From Leptospira barantonii (lineage in GTDB: Bacteria; Spirochaetota; Leptospiria; Leptospirales; Leptospiraceae), in contig NZ_NPDS01000009.1 in assembly GCF_002811925.1 (NCBI RefSeq), forward strand, positions 102,001-166,000: 64,000 nucleotides of DNA, given 5' to 3'. The notes under the pieces were generated by a model. That model saw only the letters and a list, made by a program, of their open reading frames with translations. It did not search any database and was not told the origin of the DNA. Below are positions 48,835 through 64,000 of this stretch, piece by piece. The position numbers and the translations under genes were made by a program. Within the stretch, counting starts at the first letter, position 1. Each line of letters opens with the position of its first letter.

Positions 48835-48849
48835 TCGCAAGTTCCATTC

Positions 48850-50268
<1,419 letters not shown>

Positions 50269-50317
50269 AAAATTCTCCGGAACTATTAGAGTCTAGTTCC
50301 GAAAGGTTCGGCAAGAA

Positions 50318-50707
50318 TTATTTTTTGAGAATGGCCTCTGCCCAAAGAAAGGTTTGTTCCGCAAGAAGGACCGCATCCATATATTCTTTTTCAAGAATTT
50401 CCTCATAATCTCCCGGATAACGGGTTGATACTGCGTAGTCCGTAAGAATCGGCAACTCTTCAAAAAAATCAGGTCTTTGGATTTCCATTGGCAAGGATGA
50501 GATTAAATTTTTGATATTATGAGTGAATTCGAATTGGGTTTGATGTTGAATCAATACGGCCTTTAAGGATTTCTCAACACTTTGTTGTGCGTGGTAACAC
50601 AGTGCGTTGAGTAAGACTTCTTTCTGAATTCCCAATTTGGATAAAAGCAAATCGCTTTTCGCGTGCGCCAGCCAAGTTAAAGAAGAACTCGGATTTTCAG
50701 GCGGCAT
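50318..50707 (-). CDS. HEPN-domain protein, partner of a nucleotidyltransferase
   Basis: A 129-residue helical protein with the HEPN pattern: WLAHAKSDLLL, then CYHAQQSVEKSLKAVLIQ, and the late TRYPGDYEEI. The R-x4-6-H ribonuclease motif of active HEPN toxins is not evident, as Arg in TRYP lacks a following His. It begins inside the last codons of the MNT gene (11-base overlap), so both are one unit. Such MNT/HEPN pairs are considered toxin-antitoxin systems, with the MNT modifying the HEPN. The region is AT-richer than its neighbours. Confidence 0.87.
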   Translation of the reverse strand: MPPENPSSSLTWLAHAKSDLLLSKLGIQKEVLLNALCYHAQQSVEKSLKAVLIQHQTQFEFTHNIKNLISSLPMEIQRPDFFEELPILTDYAVSTRYPGDYEEILEKEYMDAVLLAEQTFLWAEAILKK

Positions 50708-51005
50708 ACAATTCTATTCCGTCTTTGAGCGCGTGAAAGTAGACAAGATGGGGAATGTTAGAATAGTTTTCGATAGTTTCTTCCGTGGCGACGATGAGAT
50801 CGTACGGTCTGTTTATATTTTCGATTTTTCGATATAGGAACTGAGCGGTTTCTCGTTTTTTCGTTCCTTTCGGCATTACGATTAGAATGTCGTAATCGCT
50901 TTGATCGTTCGAAGAGCCCGTAGCCATTGAACCGAAAAGAATTATTTTCAAAGGACTTACAAGTGAAACGATTTGATTTTTCAGATTTTCTAAGTCCCGA
51001 TCCAT
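50697..51005 (-). CDS. Minimal nucleotidyltransferase (MNT), MntA-like
   Basis: A 102-residue protein of the pol-beta-type nucleotidyltransferase superfamily. LFGSMATGSSNDQSDYDILIV is the GS-x10-D-x-D signature; acidic residues D37, D39 and D69 (in PYDLIV) form the metal site. In known pairs MntA adenylylates the HEPN toxin and silences it. The following HEPN gene overlaps this one by 11 bases. Confidence 0.9.
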   Translation of the reverse strand: MDRDLENLKNQIVSLVSPLKIILFGSMATGSSNDQSDYDILIVMPKGTKKRETAQFLYRKIENINRPYDLIVATEETIENYSNIPHLVYFHALKDGIELYAA

Positions 51006-51115
51006 AAATCAATTTTTCCACATCGGATTTAAAAAATCAAGTAAATGGCGGTAAAGGGAATTTGATACGAGCGGGGATAAAACGAAAAATCTCCGGGTTC
51101 GGTGTATTTCGGATT

Positions 51116-51859
51116 CTAAGCGCTCTTTTTTTTCAGAACGAGAATCATTCTACCGGCAGAATTCTTAAACTTGGTTTCGTTAAAACCGGAATAGACGTGC
51201 ATGATATCGAACTTATGCCTGAGGATCATTCTTTCGATTTCGGGAAGATAGAAAACGCGCATAACGTGTTTGTCCCGAATTTCCTTCGTGTTGATCTGAT
51301 AGATATAGTTCACTTCGACCATCGTAGAGGTATCGGCCCTGACCAAACGAAAACCCCTGTTTCTTTGGATCGTCGCGTTTTGGGATTTGATCTGAGCGAC
51401 CGGAGTAATCGGTTTTCTTTTGATCGTTCGGAGCGGTTCCGCGTTCCAAACTTCCAAAATCGCAAGACCTGCGGGTTTCAGATTCTGTTCGATGAGTTTG
51501 AGAGTCGCGTCGATCTCCTCGTTCGTTAAAAGATAGTTAAACGAACCGAAAAGGCTGATCACACAATCCAAAAGAACGCCGGATTGATACGTCTGCATAG
51601 GAGCGACGTCGAACTTACAATGAGAATATCTTTTTTTGGCGACGTCTATCATTCTCGAAGACGCGTCGATTCCCTTGGGTCTATAACCGAGGGATTGAAA
51701 GTAACGGACGTGTTCTCCGGTTCCACAACCCATATCGAGAATGGTCATAATTCTATGTTTGCGAAAAAGACGATCCAAAAACTTAGCTTCGGAATCGATC
51801 TTGCGCGCGGGCTTTTCGATATCAAAGTAGAATTCTGCGAGTTCGTTGTACAACTTCAT
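51116..51859 (-). CDS. SAM-dependent class I methyltransferase
   Basis: A 247-residue Rossmann-type methyltransferase. TILDMGCGTGEHVRYF is motif I (SAM Gly loop), GIDASSRMIDVAKKRY gives the acidic SAM-ribose residue region, and DCVISLFGSFNYLLTNEEI is motif IV. The substrate is not predictable. The ATG at 51859 is used because it opens the conserved region; the open frame extends to 51931 but would overlap the divergent gene. Confidence 0.85.
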   Translation of the reverse strand: MKLYNELAEFYFDIEKPARKIDSEAKFLDRLFRKHRIMTILDMGCGTGEHVRYFQSLGYRPKGIDASSRMIDVAKKRYSHCKFDVAPMQTYQSGVLLDCVISLFGSFNYLLTNEEIDATLKLIEQNLKPAGLAILEVWNAEPLRTIKRKPITPVAQIKSQNATIQRNRGFRLVRADTSTMVEVNYIYQINTKEIRDKHVMRVFYLPEIERMILRHKFDIMHVYSGFNETKFKNSAGRMILVLKKKSA

Positions 51860-51919
51860 AAAAAATCGGTTTAGAGGTATTGGAATCTGCCCGTTAAATA
51901 TATTAACGGCAGTCTGCTT

Positions 51920-53004
<1,085 letters not shown>

Positions 53005-53008
<4 letters not shown>

Positions 53009-53511
53009 GCATCGATCCATTACTCGACGAAAAATTTATCCTTACGATCTCTCAGATCTTTCCGGAATATTTGGATAAGACCCTGAACGTCACCGCGATC
53101 CGGGAAGCGTTCGGTCCTTCCAAAAACGAAGGGCTTTGTTACGAGAACTGCACGATGGTCGAGTTCAAGGGAGAAATCGAAGGAAAGTTATTTCTTGCGA
53201 TGGACGGCTATACGAAATTGAAATTGCTTCCGATGGTCGCTCGATCGTTTCATATCGATCCGACGGTGAGAGCGGACGCTCCTTCGATTCTGATGGAATT
53301 CGCGAATCAGATCTGCGGTCTTTTGATCTCCGAGATGAGACTCGGAAGATTCGAAACGGATCTTCTTCCGCCGGAGATTTTAAATCACAAACTCATACCG
53401 ATCGATCTTGAATCGTATAGGCAGTATATTCTGATTTATTTCGTAAAGGATTCCCACGCAAAACAATATCTGGGAAGGGTCTATCTCATCCTATTGATGA
53501 AAAAATTTTAG
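53005..53511 (+). CDS. CheX-like chemotaxis phosphatase domain protein
   Basis: A 168-residue protein whose fold pattern fits CheX/CheC: FKGEIEGKLFLAMDGYTKLKLLP, then DAPSILMEFANQICGLLISEM, close to the E-x2-N helix that attacks CheY-P, and a terminal half-repeat ending in the same strand pattern. Family assignment is tentative. GTG at 53005 overlaps the previous stop. The operon partner is a degenerate GGDEF protein, so a signalling pair affecting motility or a response regulator is plausible. Confidence 0.65.
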
Positions 53512-53602
53512 AACGTAGAATCTTTTCGAATCTCGGATCTTCAAAAAATCACGAACCGGATAAAAATGTGGTAGAGATTTTTACCGGACTTTAAAAAATT
53601 TC

Positions 53603-54643
53603 ATGCCGATGAATTCCTTCGACGTATTGCGCGGATTACCCTTTTTGATCGACTTTTCCGGAGTTAAAAAACCGAAACAAGCGCGCATAACGGAGATCCT
53701 TCTCCACTTACCGAACTCCGTTTCCTTAAGAACGAAAATTCTGGACCAAGGAAAAAATCCTTCGGCTCCGATCGTTTATCTACAACACGGAATGAGCTTT
53801 AAGGGAATCGACGATCCGAGAATTCTCGCACTCGGAAACAACCTCGCGAATCGAGGTTTTAAGGTTTATCTCCCCGAACTTCCCGAGGTGAAGGGATTGT
53901 TGATCCGTTCCGAAACCGTTTCGAATATACGATCCGCATTCTTACGAATTCATTCCTTGGAAAAAAAATCGGTGTCTTATGTTTCCGCGAGTTTTTCGGC
54001 GGGGATGGGCTTTGTCGCATTAGCAAACTCGGAATGTCAGGACGCACTTTCCTCGGCGCTTTTGATCGGCGGTTATTCCAACTTCGGAAAGACGTTCCCG
54101 TTCGTATTGAAGAATTACGAAATAGAAAGTTACGCGGTGAACGTGATGTTATACAACTACGTTCATCTGATTCGATCCAAGCCCGAAGGTTTAAAGGAAT
54201 ATTTTTTCGAATCCGCATTGGACAACGGATTGTGGAGAGAAGGGGACGCACTTCGAGGTCCGAAAATTCTTTCCTCATTGGGGGAAGACGATCGTGCCTT
54301 TGTTACCCGCTTCTTGGAAAGTTCCGATTTTAGAATGGAAGCCTCGCTCTCGATCAAGTCGGCCGTGGGAGAACCCTTTGTGGAAGAGACTTCTCCCGAA
54401 TTCTTCGCAAATCGTTTTACAAAACCCTGTTTTTTACTTCACGGAGACGATGATCCGGTGATATCACCTCAAGAATCCAAGGATCTACGCGACTTAATTC
54501 TGAAGAATGGAAATCGGAATGTTCCCTTTTTAGAAACAAGCCTGTTGACTCATGGGGATCATCTTCCGTTTTACACCCGTTTGACGGAGATTCTTCCCAT
54601 GGCCGAGTTTTGGGGAGATTATATTTTTTCCGCAAACCCCTGA
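53603..54643 (+). CDS. Alpha/beta hydrolase
   Basis: A 346-residue enzyme. YLQHGMSFKG is the oxyanion-hole region; VSASFSAGMGFVALA contains nucleophile Ser in S-F-S-A-G; HGDDDPVISPQES carries the acid Asp and LLTHGDHLPF the His. These three give a complete triad. Substrate unknown; an esterase, lipase or lactonase type. No signal peptide is visible. It lies 92 bases after the CheX-like gene. Confidence 0.85.
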   Translation: MPMNSFDVLRGLPFLIDFSGVKKPKQARITEILLHLPNSVSLRTKILDQGKNPSAPIVYLQHGMSFKGIDDPRILALGNNLANRGFKVYLPELPEVKGLLIRSETVSNIRSAFLRIHSLEKKSVSYVSASFSAGMGFVALANSECQDALSSALLIGGYSNFGKTFPFVLKNYEIESYAVNVMLYNYVHLIRSKPEGLKEYFFESALDNGLWREGDALRGPKILSSLGEDDRAFVTRFLESSDFRMEASLSIKSAVGEPFVEETSPEFFANRFTKPCFLLHGDDDPVISPQESKDLRDLILKNGNRNVPFLETSLLTHGDHLPFYTRLTEILPMAEFWGDYIFSANP

Positions 54644-54948
54644 TTTTCACCGTGGTTTTTTCTTATAAGGTTCGTCTATTACCAGCCGAAACCGGCTTTG
54701 ATCTTTTTGTTTCTACCGAAAGTCGGTTCTGCGACGGTTCAAAAAACGAGCAAGTTTTGTGAGGAAATTCCTAGCCGAGCTTGTTGATTCAGATGAGAGC
54801 CTATTTTTTTATTTATAATTCAGCGTATTATAAGTAAAAAAAAGTTTCATTTCAAGGGAACCTTATATACTACATTAAGTTCCTTCTCTTTAAGTCGAAG
54901 TTAAAAAGAGAAATGGACTTTGGTCTATGACTGAAAGATTGAAATATT
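54644..54948. other. Intergenic region upstream of the FapA gene
   Basis: 305 bases. A short hairpin (AGCCG / CGGCT at 54684-54697, loop AAAC) followed by TTTGATCTTTTT may terminate the hydrolase gene. The rest is AT-rich, with no credible open frame and only a weak ribosome binding site before the next ATG. Confidence 0.5.
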
Positions 54949-56451
<1,503 letters not shown>

Positions 56452-56465
56452 TTTGTTGTTTGAAA

Positions 56466-56483
56466 TTGTGGGAGCTCCTACAA
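56466..56483. repeat. Short palindromic repeat
   Basis: TTGTGGGAGCTCCTACAA, near-perfect palindrome. It lies 14 bases after the FapA stop. Confidence 0.6.
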
Positions 56484-56551
56484 GATTCGGAGAACGATTT
56501 CGCTTGAAGGTATAATCGTTTTGTGATATAGGAATTTATCGCTCGTCGGCC

Positions 56552-56598
56552 ACCACCCACCCCTCCACCCAAATCAGGGTGGGGCTCTTTGATTTACC
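56552..56598 (-). repeat. G/C-rich interspersed repeat (CCCCACCCT type)
   Basis: Read on the minus strand: CCCCACCCTGATTTGGGTGG, then GGTGGGTGGTGG-like bases. Related to the element at 13126-13160. CCACCC (56567-56572 region) and GGGTGG can pair, so this may also end transcription of the FapA gene. Confidence 0.5.
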
Positions 56599-56605
56599 GT
56601 AAGAC

Positions 56606-56622
56606 CGCGGGAACTCCCACAA
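56606..56622. repeat. Short palindromic repeat
   Basis: CGCGGGAACTCCCACAA; a copy lying near the end of the mtnA gene, in the same interval as the copy at 56466. Confidence 0.55.
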
Positions 56623-56643
56623 AGTCCCGAGACCAAATTCTAC

Positions 56644-57738
<1,095 letters not shown>

Positions 57739-57798
57739 TCTTCCCGGCTCTAAAGGATGAGGCCTGATTTTTCGATTTAAAGAATGTGATTGAAAAAT

Positions 57799-57821
57799 CA
57801 TTCTCCTTCTCCCGGAGAATG
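57799..57821. promoter_or_regulatory. Stem-loop between the divergent mtnA and rhomboid genes
   Basis: CATTCTCC (57799-57806) and GGAGAATG (57814-57821) pair perfectly over eight bases with loop TTCTCCC. It sits in the short interval between divergent start codons and could be an operator or a 5'-UTR structure of either gene. No known riboswitch is recognised; the interval is too short for an S-adenosylmethionine riboswitch. Confidence 0.4.
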
Positions 57822-57871
57822 AGGAAACCCGGGGTGAATTTTTGCCCCGGCTTTGCCTGCTTGACTCTCTG

Positions 57872-58876
<1,005 letters not shown>

Positions 58877-59026
58877 TTCTTTCCAAGATCCTTTTTTGCG
58901 GAACAGGATTAAAAGATACTTTTTTTCCAATAAAATCCGTCTTATAAAGTGTTAGTACTAGACGGGAGAACCAATTCTTCCGATAAGAAATTATAGATAG
59001 AACGAATTTAAAGATAGGGTGTGATC

Positions 59027-59494
59027 GTGACTCAGAATAAAAAGAGCGCTTTGTTTGATATCTTAAAACGCGAAAAACTCGAGAAGCTGTTAAAGAAGAA
59101 TCCTTCTCCGGTAGCGAACGCGTCTAAAGAAAATTCTCAAGCTCAAACACCCGCGCCGGATTCCGGTTCCGAAAAAACTTCGAACAAAAAAGAATCCCAG
59201 GGTTCCAAAATCTATAAGGCCATGGACGAGGTGAAACTCGACATCCGTTATTATTTTTTAGAGGACGAATACAGGGAAAAAGTCGCTTCGATTTACATCA
59301 AAAATGAACTTCAGTTGGACCGACTCGGAATCGAACCGAGAAAGTATCTCGATTACGCTCGAGAAAGTTTTGATCGATACAAACAACTCGATAAGAAGAT
59401 GCCTCTCGAACCGATGAACAAAAAGTCCTGGGAACACGTGGAAAAGAGTTTGAACGAACTCATCACAAAACTTTTAGAGAAGTTCGTTAAGTAA
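59027..59494 (+). CDS. Hypothetical charged protein
   Basis: A 155-residue protein without signal peptide. The N-terminus is basic, followed by a Ser/Pro/Gln/Ala-rich disordered stretch near 25-60 and a helical, charged C-terminal half (MDEVKLDIRYYFLEDEYREKVA...). The GTG at 59027 is favoured, with AGGG eight bases before; GTG at 59021 is too close to that site. Function not recognised. A strong terminator follows. Confidence 0.7.
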   Translation: MTQNKKSALFDILKREKLEKLLKKNPSPVANASKENSQAQTPAPDSGSEKTSNKKESQGSKIYKAMDEVKLDIRYYFLEDEYREKVASIYIKNELQLDRLGIEPRKYLDYARESFDRYKQLDKKMPLEPMNKKSWEHVEKSLNELITKLLEKFVK

Positions 59495-59594
59495 CCTTAA
59501 GGTTGAATTCTTTCTCGCCGCCACCTTCCGCCGGGCATAACGGTGGAATCGTCCCTGATAACCTTCGAAAAAATCGAACGAATCAGTAACCAAT

Positions 59595-59624
59595 AAAAAA
59601 GCCGCAATCTCTTGCGGCTTTTTT
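59595..59624. terminator. Bidirectional rho-independent terminator
   Basis: GCCGCAA (59601-59607) and TTGCGGC (59612-59618) form a perfect seven-pair stem with loop TCTC. It is preceded by AAAAAA and followed by TTTTTT, so it can stop both the charged-protein gene and the convergent CitE-like gene. Confidence 0.92.
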
Positions 59625-59651
59625 AATACTTTAGAAAATTCTAAACTAAGA

Positions 59652-60645
<994 letters not shown>

Positions 60646-60747
60646 GAGATACCTTTTATTCTTATTTCGAGCCTGCAAGTGAGGGTGAAAAGGCTCTAAA
60701 TACAGGTTTCGAAAGAAGGGGCCTCTGGTAAACCGATTTTCCTGAGA

Positions 60748-61683
<936 letters not shown>

Positions 61684-61771
61684 ACAACTGTATGTACAGA
61701 AAACAAAATGGAACCTGTTTCGTAAATGAAAATAGCTAAGCGCCGAATCGTAGGAAGGTGTTGCTCGAGTT

Positions 61772-61795
61772 AAAAAATAGGGGCTTGGAAGCCCC
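61772..61795 (-). terminator. Terminator after the 106-residue hypothetical gene
   Basis: GGGGCTT (61780-61786) and AAGCCCC (61789-61795) pair fully around GG. On the minus strand the stem is followed by CTATTTTTTA. It ends transcription of the gene at 61911-62231. Confidence 0.7.
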
Positions 61796-61852
61796 ATAAA
61801 GGTTCATGGTTTTTCGGGGACAAATGCGGTGGAGAAGCTCATCGAACTCAGC

Positions 61853-61880
61853 GACGTCGCTTCCTATGGGGCGCGACGTC
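61853..61880. repeat. Inverted repeat with GACGTC arms
   Basis: GACGTCGC (61853-61860) and GCGACGTC (61873-61880) are exact reverse complements with 12 bases between; each arm also contains the palindrome GACGTC. It lies 30 bases downstream of the stop of the 106-residue gene. Role unknown. Confidence 0.5.
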
Positions 61881-61910
61881 AGGAACAAATTCGAGAAGAG
61901 AAAGAAAGAA

Positions 61911-62231
61911 TTAGGACGCGAGTTCTAACGCGATGAGCAAGTCCGGAAATCTGGTTTTTTGGGTGAATAGAATTCCGAGGATAAATCCTTTTCCGTCGGG
62001 ACGAGCCACCTGTCTTTGAAGACTTCCTTGAAAACGAAACTGAAGATTCAAACCGGGAGAATCGATCTGACCGCTCACGGGAGAACCTTGGAGGAGGTTC
62101 AATTCTTCGGCGGAAGAAATCGTAATTCCTTCTTCCTTGAGTTTTAAGATCTCGAACGAATCGCTCAGTCCGTCTATTTGTAATTTTAATCTTTGAAGAT
62201 CTTTTGATGGGCTAAGGGGAATCCCTTCCAT
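61911..62231 (-). CDS. Small hypothetical protein, possibly PilZ-like
   Basis: A 106-residue protein. It appears all-beta: EILKLKEEGITISS, GSPVSGQIDSPGLNLQFRFQGSLQRQVARPDGKGFILGILF. The strand spacing recalls PilZ domains, but the c-di-GMP-binding R-x3-R motif and the D/N-x-S-x2-G motif are not seen, so c-di-GMP binding is doubtful. Transcribed alone with its own terminator, divergent from prfC. Confidence 0.6.
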   Translation of the reverse strand: MEGIPLSPSKDLQRLKLQIDGLSDSFEILKLKEEGITISSAEELNLLQGSPVSGQIDSPGLNLQFRFQGSLQRQVARPDGKGFILGILFTQKTRFPDLLIALELAS

Positions 62232-62380
62232 ACGTTCACCTGTTCTTTGAATATGGGAAGAATGTAGCGTATTCCTATTACATTCGATTTACCCGAACAA
62301 TACGAACGGGTAAAAAGCTCGGTTTAATTGCTGACAGTCGGCTTCGGAAAGAAAACTTGGAAAGTGGGCGGAACAAAGCA

Positions 62381-63988
<1,608 letters not shown>

Positions 63989-64000
63989 GCGCGATCGATT

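Overview
The window is a chromosomal segment of a Leptospira species. The support is the gene content and style rather than a marker gene: many short secreted or lipoprotein genes with loose lipoboxes, a fused isobutyryl-CoA-mutase-type enzyme, Fur and PerR-like regulators without CxxC zinc motifs, class III cyclase, GGDEF and REC-HATPase signalling proteins, outer-membrane barrels, and frequent TTG/GTG starts. Base composition by eye is in the low-to-mid 40s % GC, higher than I recall for L. interrogans, so a higher-GC member of the genus is likely; I cannot name the species. There is no rRNA, tRNA, CRISPR array, insertion sequence or prophage in the window.

Layout. 1-3.1 kb: the 3' end of an unrecognised gene, a small exported protein, and SRPBCC/AHSA1-type proteins, one of them in an ArsR-SRPBCC operon with a perfect palindromic operator. 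3.2-8.2 kb (minus strand): a metal-related locus made of a STAS protein, a Cys/His-rich exported protein, an MbnP-like lipoprotein, an MbnH-like di-haem enzyme, another lipoprotein and an outer-membrane barrel. 8.3-11.3 kb: O-antigen-ligase-like membrane protein and a family 2 glycosyltransferase. 11.4-18 kb: adenylate cyclase, YciI-like protein, membrane hydrolase, ilvD with a nucleoside deoxyribosyltransferase, an AT-rich secreted protein and a solo TIR protein. 18-22.3 kb: IcmF-type mutase and an acyltransferase. 22.4-26.2 kb: PAP2 phosphatase, Wzx-like flippase and an outer-membrane barrel. 26.1-30.8 kb: REC-HATPase protein and a three-gene HtrA/PDZ operon. 31-40.8 kb: a rhodanese-fold protein without catalytic Cys, a GH31 enzyme of the sulfoquinovosidase type, a DCC protein, M23 peptidase, HAD phosphatase, RsmI, a secreted protein, an SDR-like protein, an RluA-type pseudouridine synthase and a MarR regulator. 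41-46.6 kb: a tandem pair of lipoprotein paralogues, SRPBCC and HTH-cupin genes around a 20-bp palindrome, and a HAD hydrolase. 46.7-51 kb: NhaD-like antiporter, Fur-family regulator, lpdA and an MNT/HEPN pair. 51-56.5 kb: methyltransferase, degenerate GGDEF and CheX-like pair, alpha/beta hydrolase and FapA. 56.6-64 kb: mtnA, rhomboid, CitE-like lyase, an atypical ornithine-carbamoyltransferase-family enzyme and prfC.

Most promising for new biology: the MbnP/MbnH locus with its extra lipoprotein, barrel and Cys/His-rich partner; the GH31 enzyme that keeps every sulfoquinovosidase signature residue I can place except the sulfonate-binding Arg, which is Gln; the degenerate GGDEF plus CheX-like pair; the carbamoyltransferase with altered ornithine-binding motifs; and a strongly over-represented 10-bp palindrome, AGAATATTCT, scattered through the window.
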